In this document: one piece after another, positions 1 to 6,993 of the stretch
Numbering within the stretch: the stretch's first letter is position 1
Layout of the letters: each line of letters opens with the position of its first letter
Source: an uncultured Clostridia bacterium
GTDB taxonomy: Bacteria > Bacillota > Clostridia > Lachnospirales > Anaerotignaceae
Length of the DNA: 33,271 bases
Direction of reading: 5' to 3'
Assembly (NCBI GenBank): GCA_944384255.1
Contig: CALWSS010000161.1
Coordinates: 1 to 33,271, forward strand
Notes under the pieces: model-generated
Told to the model about the DNA's origin: nothing
Seen by the model: the letters and a program-made list of their open reading frames with translations, nothing else
The model's database searches: none
Position numbers and translations under genes: made by a program

Positions 1-620
1 AAGGCCAAAGAGTAGATATTTCCCTTGTGGACGGTGTTGCTGCAGCTCTTGAAAATGGAATTGTACGTTATGAAGCTACAGGAAAAGTTCCGGAAAGAAC
101 AGGAAACAGATATTCAACTCTTTATCCTTATGACTCATTTGAAGCAAAAGACGGGCAGTATGTTTTAGGCTGCGGTAATCAGAAGCTTTGGGAAAGATTT
201 GCAAAGATAGCCGGAATGGAAGACTTAATAACAGATGAAAGATATTTAGACGGTCCTAAACGTCTTGAGCATTTTGAGGAACTTAGAGAAGTAATAAACA
301 ATTGGTCACGGAATTACCTTGTTGAAGATTTAGTTAAGTTAATACTTGATGCCGGTGTTCCTGCAGCACCTATTTACGACATGGAGAAGCTTGTTAACGA
401 TGAACATATAGCTAAGGTTCGTGAAATGTTTGTACCGCTTAAACACCCTGTAATAGGTGACATGCATGTAATAGGTGATGCAGTAAAGCTTATGGGAACA
501 AAAAACGGTGTCAGATGGCCAGCGCCTTCTTTGGGACAGCACAACAGCGAAGTATACGGCCAGTTAATGGGCTTTGACGAAGATAAGCTTAAAGAACTTA
601 AAGATAACGGAGTAATTTAA
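1..620 (+). CDS. Class III (CaiB/BaiF family) CoA-transferase, 3' part
   Basis: C-terminal part (about 206 codons) of a family III CoA-transferase; full-length relatives are about 400 residues. The reading frame is open to the first base, where it reads GQRVDISLVDGV, a typical internal CaiB segment, so the GTG at 27 is an internal Val and not a start. The C-terminal family features are present: a conserved GCGNQKLW strand, the 'AGVPAAPIYDMEKLVND' segment and the closing 'PSLGQHN' motif. The catalytic Asp would lie upstream of the window. Such enzymes move CoA between an acyl-CoA donor and a free carboxylate in the cytoplasm. It lies 18 bp before an HMG-CoA-lyase-like gene and a carboxylate transporter, so it probably activates the imported acid. 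The family is sure; the substrate is not known. Confidence 0.9.
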   Translation, partial: GQRVDISLVDGVAAALENGIVRYEATGKVPERTGNRYSTLYPYDSFEAKDGQYVLGCGNQKLWERFAKIAGMEDLITDERYLDGPKRLEHFEELREVINNWSRNYLVEDLVKLILDAGVPAAPIYDMEKLVNDEHIAKVREMFVPLKHPVIGDMHVIGDAVKLMGTKNGVRWPAPSLGQHNSEVYGQLMGFDEDKLKELKDNGVI

Positions 621-638
621 TAAAAGGAGGCATAGGTT

Positions 639-1544
639 ATGTTAAACAAAGTTGAAATAACAGAGGTATGTCCCCGTGACGGATTTCAGAACGTAAAAGA
701 GTTTATACCTACAGACAAAAAAATTGAAATAGGCAAAAAATTAATGGATGCCGGTTTTAAAGAAATGGAAGTAGTTTCTTTTGTAAGCCCTAAATGGATT
801 CCTCAAATGGCAGATGCCGCAGAAGTAGCGGAGGAGTTGGATAAGTACCGCAAGGAAAAAGGCCTTGACATAAAGTTTATTGGTCTTGCTCCAAATGCCA
901 AAGGTGTTTCAAATGCAGTTAAATCTAAAGTTGATGGAATTGTATGTCCTATATCTGTAACTGAAAAACACAATTTAAGCAATGTAAACCGTACAAGAGA
1001 ACAGTCATTTCAAGACATGGAGGAAATGATAAATACATACGAAGGATTAGATGTAACAGTTGGCCTTGCATGTACTTTTATATCACCATTTCCTAATGAC
1101 CCTATAAGTATTGATGACATAAAGCGAATGTCGGAAAGAGCATATAAAATAGGTGCTAAAAAAGTAGTTCTTGCAGATACAGTAGGAACAGCAAGCCCAT
1201 TAGTTGTGGAAGACATATTATCTAAATTAAAAGGTGAATACGATTTTGACAAAGTATCGCTGCATCTTCATGATACAGCCGGGTTTGCTTTAATGAATGC
1301 CATGATAGGGGTTAAGCATGGTTTTGTTAAGTATGAATCGGCAGCAGGCGGACTTGGAGGATGCCCGTTTGCTCCTGGTGCAGCAGGTAATGTGGCTACA
1401 GAAGATTTGCTTAATCTTTTTAAGCAGATGAATATTGAAACTAATATTGATTTTGACACGGTTCTTAATGCAGTTGATAAAATTAAGGATTATGTTAATG
1501 CTGATATTGTAAGCCATATGTATCATTTTTGTTGTCACAAGTAA
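639..1544 (+). CDS. HMG-CoA lyase family (DRE-TIM) acyl-CoA lyase
   Basis: A 301-residue protein, the usual length for hydroxymethylglutaryl-CoA lyases. Start ATG is 7 nt after AAAGGAGG. Visible signature residues: PRDGFQ with Arg14/Asp15, 'SFVSPKWIPQMADAAEV', metal-binding LHLHDT (His209, His211), and the active-site loop GGLGGCPFAPGAAGN with Cys242. These match the catalytic and metal residues of HMG-CoA lyase, which cleaves HMG-CoA to acetyl-CoA and acetoacetate. The strand after the second third reads GLACTFISPFPNDP where classical lyases have a CALGCPYEG-like stretch, so the acyl pocket may differ. Related substrates such as citramalyl-CoA are possible, but this is inference. It sits between the CoA-transferase and tctC, probably in one transcript, which suggests a route from an imported dicarboxylate to acetyl-CoA. 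Confidence 0.88.
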   Translation: MLNKVEITEVCPRDGFQNVKEFIPTDKKIEIGKKLMDAGFKEMEVVSFVSPKWIPQMADAAEVAEELDKYRKEKGLDIKFIGLAPNAKGVSNAVKSKVDGIVCPISVTEKHNLSNVNRTREQSFQDMEEMINTYEGLDVTVGLACTFISPFPNDPISIDDIKRMSERAYKIGAKKVVLADTVGTASPLVVEDILSKLKGEYDFDKVSLHLHDTAGFALMNAMIGVKHGFVKYESAAGGLGGCPFAPGAAGNVATEDLLNLFKQMNIETNIDFDTVLNAVDKIKDYVNADIVSHMYHFCCHK

Positions 1545-1577
1545 AGTTTAAAAGTTGTATTTGAAAGGGTGAAAGTT

Positions 1578-2609
1578 ATGAAAAAAAGAATTTTGGCTAC
1601 TACATTATTATTGGTGATTTCAGTATGTTCTTTTGCCGGTTGCCAAAGTCAAACTGGAAGTACTACAAGCAGTAATTCAAGTTCAAATTCTTCTGAAAGT
1701 ACTGCATGGGAACCAACAGGACCTGTTACTATTGTTGCAGGTGCAGCAGCAGGAAGCGGATATGATACATCAGCAAGAAGTTTTGCACAAGTTTTTAATT
1801 CTACAGGTATTGTTGAACAGCCAGTAAAAGTTATAAATGAAGCAGGAGGAGCTGGTCAAGTAGCTTTTACAGCATTTAATGGTAAGTATGGTGGTAAGAA
1901 TGATACATTAATAGTTGCATCAACTGCTACTATTTCCGGGGCAGTTGCAAATCAATGGGAAGTTGGAATTGATGATTTTACTCCTATTGCAAAGCTTGTT
2001 AATGATGCATTTGTAGTAGTATGTGCAGAAGGAAATACAGAATTTGATACGATAGATAAAATAGCTGCAAAACTTAAAGAAGATCCTAAGTCAATTAAAT
2101 TTGGAGCTGCTGCACCTCCTGACCCTGACTATATTGGTCTTGTATTATTCCTTCAAAGTATTGATGTTGATATAGAGGATGTTGAATATGTAGTTTATGA
2201 TGGTGGTGGAGAACAGTTGCCAGCTTTAATGGGAGGACATATAGATGTTGCACTTTCTGGTGTAAGTGAGTTTGCAGCAGCTGCAGAGTCAGGACAGGTA
2301 AAACCTGTTGCAGTTGCTTCTGAGGAAAGAATGGGTGGGCCTTATGCTGATACACCTACATTTTTGGAAAGTGGATATGACTTGGTATACGGTAACTGGA
2401 GAGGATTCTGGGGTCCGAAAGATATGTCTGAAGAAGCTGTAACTTATTGGAAGAATGTTGCAAAAGCTGTTGTTGAAACACCTGAATGGGAAGAAATATG
2501 CTCAAATATGCAGTGGACAAGCGAACCTGTTATAGACGATTATGATCAGTGGTTGGCAGATTTCCAAGATGAGATTACTGAAGCTCTTAAGGAAGCTGGA
2601 ATAATTTAA
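1578..2609 (+). CDS. tctC: TctC/Bug-family solute-binding lipoprotein of a tripartite tricarboxylate transporter
   Basis: A 343-residue extracytoplasmic substrate-binding protein. Start ATG 1578 is chosen because AAAGGGTG lies 6-7 nt before it; a GTG three codons upstream overlaps that site. The signal peptide MKKRILATTLLLVISVCSFAG is followed by Cys at a lipobox (F-A-G-C), so it is a lipoprotein on the outer face of the membrane. A Ser/Thr/Asn linker (to about residue 45) leads into the Bug fold. 'GPVTIVAGAAAGSGYD' is the first ligand loop, and 'FGAAAPPDPDY', 'GGEQLPALMGGHIDVALSG' and 'KPVAVASEERM' are typical of the family. TctC delivers a carboxylate to the TctAB membrane complex, whose genes follow. 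The ligand cannot be read from sequence. Confidence 0.92.
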   Translation: MKKRILATTLLLVISVCSFAGCQSQTGSTTSSNSSSNSSESTAWEPTGPVTIVAGAAAGSGYDTSARSFAQVFNSTGIVEQPVKVINEAGGAGQVAFTAFNGKYGGKNDTLIVASTATISGAVANQWEVGIDDFTPIAKLVNDAFVVVCAEGNTEFDTIDKIAAKLKEDPKSIKFGAAAPPDPDYIGLVLFLQSIDVDIEDVEYVVYDGGGEQLPALMGGHIDVALSGVSEFAAAAESGQVKPVAVASEERMGGPYADTPTFLESGYDLVYGNWRGFWGPKDMSEEAVTYWKNVAKAVVETPEWEEICSNMQWTSEPVIDDYDQWLADFQDEITEALKEAGII

Positions 2610-2618
2610 TAAAATATA

Positions 2619-2650
2619 ATATCAAGACTGTATAAATACAGTCTTGATAT
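2619..2650 (+). promoter_or_regulatory. Perfect 14-bp intercistronic hairpin between tctC and tctB
   Basis: ATATCAAGACTGTA, a 4-nt loop TAAA, then TACAGTCTTGATAT: every base of the two arms pairs. No T-run follows (the next bases are TTAACAAAAAAGAGG), so it does not look like a full intrinsic terminator. Placed just after the binding-protein gene and before the membrane genes, it could be a 3' stabiliser or processing site that raises tctC mRNA over tctBA. That role is inferred. Confidence 0.75.
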
Positions 2651-2673
2651 TTAACAAAAAAGAGGTGATACAT

Positions 2674-3177
2674 TTGAAAGATAGAAAATACTGGCTTTAT
2701 GAAGTTAAAATAGCTATTATAGCAGTCGTAGGTGCTATTTTATATTTTATGCTTACATTTACAATATCTTCAAAAGGTATACTTAAGAGTAACTATAATA
2801 GTATATCACCTGAACTTATGCCTAGAATTATAGGTGTTGTTGCAGTAATTGTATCTGTTTTAATGTTGATACAAGCTGTATCAAATTATAAGAAAGCTGA
2901 AGTTTCTTCAGATAATAAAAAGAGTGAGAGCATATTATCATTTTTGGATAAAGATAAAATAATAATAATTGTAATGCTTATTATATATCTTTTGCTTATA
3001 AATATTATAGGATATATTATTTCCACTATCTTGCTTTCGCTTGCAATACTGAATTATTTGGACAGAAATCACATAAAAAGAAATATTGTATTTTCTGTAA
3101 TATTTCCTATAGCTTGTTTTATAATATTCAACTATCTACTTCAAATTTGGCTTCCTATGGGAATATTCTTTAATTAA
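2674..3177 (+). CDS. tctB: TctB-family small membrane subunit of a tripartite tricarboxylate transporter
   Basis: A hydrophobic protein of 167 residues with four to five membrane segments: about residues 9-29, 50-72, 98-131 (probably two helices) and 138-160. TTG at 2674 is chosen as start since AGAGGTGAT lies 5-7 nt before it; the frame stays open upstream into the preceding hairpin, with no ribosome site there. Length, topology and place between tctC and tctA match TctB (DUF1468), the weakly conserved small partner of TctA in Na+- or H+-driven uptake of carboxylates. Sequence motifs in this family are poor, so the call rests largely on context. Transcription is probably shared with tctC and tctA, with the hairpin at 2619-2650 between them. 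Confidence 0.85.
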   Translation: MKDRKYWLYEVKIAIIAVVGAILYFMLTFTISSKGILKSNYNSISPELMPRIIGVVAVIVSVLMLIQAVSNYKKAEVSSDNKKSESILSFLDKDKIIIIVMLIIYLLLINIIGYIISTILLSLAILNYLDRNHIKRNIVFSVIFPIACFIIFNYLLQIWLPMGIFFN

Positions 3178-3199
3178 ATTTGAATAGAGGTGATTAATA

Positions 3200-4711
3200 A
3201 TGAGTATGTTTTCAAATTTATTGTTAGGATTGCAGGTAGCACTTACACCAATGAACTTTTTGTTTGCGTTAGGTGGCGTAATATTAGGTCAGATAGTAGG
3301 TATACTTCCGGGACTTGGGCCAATAGTAACAATAGCGGTGCTGTTGCCATTTACTTACAGCCTTGATCCTATAGCAGCTATTACCGCATTTTCTGGAATA
3401 TATTATGGCTCGCAGTTTGGAGGAGCTATATCTGCTATACTTGTTAATGCACCTGGAACTGAAGCAGCAATTATAACAGCAATGGAAGGATATCCGATGG
3501 CACGAAGAGGAATGGCAGGAAAGGCTTTAGCTGCTGCTGCTATCAGCTCTTTTGTAGGTGGAATTTTGGGAACATTGTTTATGGTGTTGCTTTCAGGACC
3601 TATGACTAAAATGGTAGTAGCTTTTGCTGCTCCTGAATATTTAGCGTTAATGATATTTGCTTTAGTTTGTATATCTGGTTTTTCGGAAAATACTACACTT
3701 TTAAAATGTTGTTTTAGTATATGTATAGGTTTAGCAATAGGAACAATAGGTCTGGATGGTACTACAGGTACAGCACGACTTACTTTTGGAAATTATAACC
3801 TTTATGAGGGTATTAGTTTTGTTATATTAGCCATTGGTATGTTTGCTTTAGCTGAAGTATTAAGAAATCTTAAAAAAAATACCGGTGAAACCAATGCTAC
3901 AAAAAATAGAATTGAGTTTGACAGTGGTATTGTAAAACTTTCAATGAAAGAGTTGCTTTATATTTTACCTACACAGATAAGAAGTTCTATAAGTGGATTT
4001 TTTATAGGAGTGTTGCCAGGAGTAGGAAGTACAACATCTACACCACTTGCTTATTTAACAGAAAAGAAAATTTATCCAAAAGGAGAATGGGGAAAAGGTG
4101 AACTACGCGGAGTTGCAGCTGGTGAATCTTCTAATAACAGTTGTGCAATGGGTGCTTTAGTTCCATTACTTACGATGGGTATTCCTGGATCGGGTACTAC
4201 TGCTATTATGCTTTCAGCATTTATGATTCTTGGTATACAGCCAGGACCATTGCTTTTCCAAAATAATCCTGAAATGGTATGGGGATTAATAGCAAGCTTT
4301 TTTATAGGTACATGTATACTTTTGGTTATAAACTTGCCGCTTGTTAAATATTGTGCTAAGCTTGTTCAAATTCCTAATGATATTTTATTTATATCAGTAC
4401 TTTTACTTGCAATTGTCGGCTCATATAGTGTAAGTCAAAGAATTTTTGATGTATGGCTTATTGTACTTTTTGGTATAATAGGGCTATTCTTTGCAAAGGC
4501 TAAATTACCTTTAACGCCTTGCCTTGTTGCATTGCTTTTGGGAGAACTTATAGAAACAAATTTAGCAAGAAGCATTGTAATTTGTAATCACAATATTTTT
4601 GAATTCTTTAAAAGGCCTATAGTAGCTGTTTTTATATTACTTGCAGTATTAGTTATAGTAGGTCCTATAATATATAGGAATTTTATAAAAAAGAAACCGG
4701 AAAAAAATTAA
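3200..4711 (+). CDS. tctA: TctA-family large permease subunit of a tripartite tricarboxylate transporter
   Basis: A 503-residue integral membrane protein, the usual TctA length (about 500), with roughly 12 membrane segments. AGAGGTGAT lies 6-7 nt before the ATG. The two family half-motifs are both visible: GILPGLGPIVTIAVLLPFT with the following YYGSQFGGAISAILVNAPG near residues 30-90, and GVLPGVGSTTSTPLAYLTEK near residues 265-295. The conserved 'GIPGSGTTAIML' stretch is also present. The subunit forms the ion-coupled transport path, with TctB, for a carboxylate handed over by the TctC lipoprotein. It is last in the operon; a hairpin with a T-run follows within 50-90 bp. Substrate is unknown, but the upstream CoA-transferase and lyase genes suggest a di- or hydroxy-dicarboxylate. 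Confidence 0.95.
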   Translation: MSMFSNLLLGLQVALTPMNFLFALGGVILGQIVGILPGLGPIVTIAVLLPFTYSLDPIAAITAFSGIYYGSQFGGAISAILVNAPGTEAAIITAMEGYPMARRGMAGKALAAAAISSFVGGILGTLFMVLLSGPMTKMVVAFAAPEYLALMIFALVCISGFSENTTLLKCCFSICIGLAIGTIGLDGTTGTARLTFGNYNLYEGISFVILAIGMFALAEVLRNLKKNTGETNATKNRIEFDSGIVKLSMKELLYILPTQIRSSISGFFIGVLPGVGSTTSTPLAYLTEKKIYPKGEWGKGELRGVAAGESSNNSCAMGALVPLLTMGIPGSGTTAIMLSAFMILGIQPGPLLFQNNPEMVWGLIASFFIGTCILLVINLPLVKYCAKLVQIPNDILFISVLLLAIVGSYSVSQRIFDVWLIVLFGIIGLFFAKAKLPLTPCLVALLLGELIETNLARSIVICNHNIFEFFKRPIVAVFILLAVLVIVGPIIYRNFIKKKPEKN

Positions 4712-4756
4712 TTGCCATTGTGCTTAAACTCTCTTTAATTTAATTATATTCTCAAG

Positions 4757-4798
4757 TGGATCAAAATTATATTTAGTGTGAATTTTGGTCCATTTTTT
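4757..4798 (+). terminator. Intrinsic terminator after tctA
   Basis: TGGATCAAAATT pairs with AATTTTGGTCCA (one G-T pair) around a 12-nt loop, followed by TTTTTTC. It closes the CoA-transferase/lyase/TTT operon. Confidence 0.8.
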
Positions 4799-4927
4799 CA
4801 TGTCAAAAGATATTCTATATGGCTATTAAAATTTGCTTAAATAATTATATTATTTCTTTTTAATAGATTTAATTATAAAAATGGGTTACAATATAATAAA
4901 TGCAGGAATTTAATCGGAGTGATAATA

Positions 4928-5503
4928 TTGTGCGGCAGATTTTATATTAATAATGATGTAATAAGTTTAATTAAAAGGCTTAAAAGCGACAATGAGTTTT
5001 CGTGTGAAATAAGTCCCGGTGATATTTTTCCGTCACAAAAGGCATGGATTATTACTAAACATGACAATAATTTTGGTGCAAAAGAAATTAAATGGGGATT
5101 TAAAAACAGCAATAATGGTTTAATAATAAATGTACGCTCTGAAACGGTTTTTCAAAAGAAGATGTTTAGTAAGGCTGTAGAAAAAAGAAGATGTGTAATT
5201 CCGTCTTCAGGATTTTATGAATGGAGTGCAATAAAAGAAAAATTCAAATTTTATAGAAAAGACCATGATACTTTATATATGGCCGGAATTTACGACACTA
5301 ATGATGACGGTGAGAGATTTGCTGTTTTAACAACTGAAGCTAACTCATCTGTTTCAGACATTCATGGCAGAATGCCTCTTATTTTGGAAAAAAATCAAGT
5401 AAGGAAATGGCTTAATGAAACTGATGAGTATAAAGAAATTCTTGAGCAAACACCTGTTGAATTAAACAGAAAATCAGACTTTGAACAGTTAAAGCTTTTT
5501 TGA
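4928..5503 (+). CDS. SRAP-domain protein (HMCES/YedK-like abasic-site DNA-protein crosslinker)
   Basis: A 191-residue protein that covers one complete SRAP domain (family usual about 200-230). TTG at 4928 is chosen as start: it puts Cys at position 2 in M-C-G-R-F, as the chemistry demands (Cys2, freed by Met removal, forms a thiazolidine with an abasic site in single-stranded DNA), and GGAGTGAT lies at good spacing. The GTG at 4919 would bury the Cys behind four residues and overlaps the ribosome site. The other active-site positions are visible: Asn68 in NVRSET, Glu98 in GFYEW and His146 in SDIHGRMP. The likely role is protection of abasic sites in single-stranded DNA at replication forks. 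It is followed 18 bp later by a flavodoxin-fold reductase gene. No LexA-type box was recognised upstream. Confidence 0.93.
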   Translation: MCGRFYINNDVISLIKRLKSDNEFSCEISPGDIFPSQKAWIITKHDNNFGAKEIKWGFKNSNNGLIINVRSETVFQKKMFSKAVEKRRCVIPSSGFYEWSAIKEKFKFYRKDHDTLYMAGIYDTNDDGERFAVLTTEANSSVSDIHGRMPLILEKNQVRKWLNETDEYKEILEQTPVELNRKSDFEQLKLF

Positions 5504-5521
5504 TGAAAGGAGAGGTTTATT

Positions 5522-6115
5522 TTGGCTGAAAATGTGGTGATTGTAAATGCATGTCTTAGAGGAAAAAATGTTTCAAGAACTTATGAATTGGGAAACTTTT
5601 TTGTAAAAAAATACATGAACGGCAAAAAAGATGCTGTTTTAAAAGAATATTTACTCTCTGATATGGATTTAAAGCCTTTTAATAAAGAAATGATTGAAGA
5701 ACGTGATAAAGAAGTATCAGAAGGGAAAGATGACAGGCTTATTAAACTGGCAGAGGAGTTTTCAAAAGCAGATACTGTAATAGTTATGGCACCATATTGG
5801 GATATGTCTTTTCCTTCAGCCTTAAAAGTATTTTTTGAACATATTTCAGTCTGTGGCGTAACATTTAAGTATGAAAAAGACGGAACTCCTAAGGGATTAT
5901 GCAAAGCAAATAAAGCGGTTTATATAACAACTGCCGGTGGATATATAGGCGATTTTAATTATGGATATGATTATACCAAAGGCCTTTTTAACTTTGTAGG
6001 CATTAATGATGTATATTTTTTAAGTGCCGAAGGCCTTGATATAATAGGAAATAATACCAACGAAATATTATCAAATGCCAAAAAAGAAGCTGAAATATTA
6101 AGCGAAAAATTTTAA
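5522..6115 (+). CDS. Flavodoxin-fold NAD(P)H-dependent FMN oxidoreductase (azoreductase/NQO-like)
   Basis: A 197-residue flavodoxin-like fold protein of the Flavodoxin_2 family (AzoR, NQO type, usually 195-210 residues). TTG start is preceded by AAAGGAGAGG. The N-terminal strand VVIVNACLRG leads into the FMN phosphate-binding loop. PYWDMSFPSALKVFFEHISVCGVTFKYEKDG... is the classic isoalloxazine-binding and dimer segment (about residues 91-118), and 'TTAGGYIG' is the last flavin loop. It probably carries out two-electron reduction of quinones, azo or nitro compounds in the cytoplasm with FMN. It is co-transcribed with the SRAP gene (18-bp gap). Physiological substrate is not known, and a functional tie to the SRAP protein is not established. 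Confidence 0.85.
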   Translation: MAENVVIVNACLRGKNVSRTYELGNFFVKKYMNGKKDAVLKEYLLSDMDLKPFNKEMIEERDKEVSEGKDDRLIKLAEEFSKADTVIVMAPYWDMSFPSALKVFFEHISVCGVTFKYEKDGTPKGLCKANKAVYITTAGGYIGDFNYGYDYTKGLFNFVGINDVYFLSAEGLDIIGNNTNEILSNAKKEAEILSEKF

Positions 6116-6118
6116 AAA

Positions 6119-6151
6119 AATTCATTAAAAACGCCGGATATTTATCCGGCG
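6119..6151 (-). terminator. Hairpin terminator between convergent genes
   Basis: CGCCGGAT-ATTT-ATCCGGCG is a perfect 8-bp GC-rich stem. Read on the minus strand it is followed by TTTTTAATGAATTTTTTT, so it best terminates the leftward zinc-ribbon gene. Rightward it lacks a T-run, yet may still slow transcription out of the reductase gene. Confidence 0.75.
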
Positions 6152-6161
6152 CAGATACAAA

Positions 6162-6530
6162 TTAAAGCTTTTTACCGCATTTAGGGCAGTACTCAAAATC
6201 CTCGTTTATTTCACTGCCGCAGTATGGACAAACACCTACACGGCTGAAGTTTTCGTCTATAAGAGTAAGGCTTTCATCGGTTATAGCAGTATTTTCACCC
6301 CTTGCTATGGAGTCGCCTACACTTTTATCAAGACTGTAAAGAGCTCCACAGCAGCTGGTTCTAACAAAATACTGCTTACCCCATTTAAAAAGCGGAATAA
6401 AAAATATACTCAGACAGTTTGCAGTCATTATTATTTCGTAAGAACAGATATTAGCACAGTTTTTGCATATTCCGCTTAGGTTATAAGGTATAATTTTTTT
6501 TACAGGAAGTACAGCTATAAAGAAAAACAT
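6162..6530 (-). CDS. Small zinc-ribbon protein of unknown function
   Basis: A 122-residue protein. ATG at 6530 is chosen as start because TTGGAGG lies 6 nt before it; the longer open frame upstream has no ribosome site. The first stretch (MFFFIAVLPVKK) is hydrophobic and could be an uncleaved anchor or just a buried strand. Two cysteine pairs follow: C-K-N-C near residue 22, then a lone Cys-Cys (TSCCGALY). The end is a zinc ribbon of the form C-P-Y-C ... C-P-K-C-G (last 24 residues). Proteins with this layout (an N-terminal CxxC, 'FFIPLFKW', CCG, C-terminal ribbon) are common as uncharacterised zinc-ribbon proteins in Firmicutes. Function is not known. It is transcribed alone and away from purL. 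Confidence 0.75.
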   Translation of the reverse strand: MFFFIAVLPVKKIIPYNLSGICKNCANICSYEIIMTANCLSIFFIPLFKWGKQYFVRTSCCGALYSLDKSVGDSIARGENTAITDESLTLIDENFSRVGVCPYCGSEINEDFEYCPKCGKKL

Positions 6531-6993
6531 TTTTTGCCTCCAATAAGTATTTACTTTATTTAAAGTAGCATAAATTTCAGATTTAAACAATATAATAATG
6601 CATTTTTGCAGTAATAAAATGTTGTTTTAAACATAAAAATTTATGAATTTAAAGTAATTTATACAATTTAACATTAAAGCAATTCTTAATTCAGTTCTCA
6701 AAAAGATACATATTTTGTAAAAATTGTTGTAATTGCATTTGATTAATTTCTATTTTTTATTCATTTTTTTGAAAGTATATTTGATATAAAGATTTTACAT
6801 ATTTTGTAATAAGTGGTAAAATAATACCATTAATTTAATAGCTCCTGTAATAAATATACTTGATTTTTTGTTTAATACAAGAGTATAATGCGGTAATTAG
6901 TCAAAATACTTTTTATGCTTAAACGTATGTATGTTTAATGGCAATCTGTAATGGTGTGCCAATAGGCATTATTAAAAAAAAGGGGAAAGAAAT
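6531..6993. other. AT-rich divergent intergenic region upstream of purL
   Basis: No gene found. It must carry promoters for the leftward zinc-ribbon gene and for purL. A good purL promoter is listed separately at 6860-6889. The region 6890-6993 would be a ~100-nt purL leader; it has a small possible stem (TGGCA near 6939 with TGCCA near 6957) but nothing I recognise as a purine, PRPP or other known riboswitch. The rest is low-complexity A/T sequence. Confidence 0.6.
6860..6889 (+). promoter_or_regulatory. Predicted sigma-A promoter of purL
   Basis: TTGATT, an 18-bp spacer and a consensus TATAAT. Transcription would start near 6896, about 100 nt before the purL ATG. Confidence 0.65.

Noticed and set aside
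339-542. Minus-strand open frames within the CoA-transferase and lyase genes
   Set aside because: Shadow frames with low-complexity or Cys/Tyr-rich translations and no ribosome sites.
6890-6993. Purine or PRPP riboswitch in the purL leader
   Set aside because: The leader is about 100 nt but none of the conserved core motifs of these classes could be found; only a 5-bp stem is visible.
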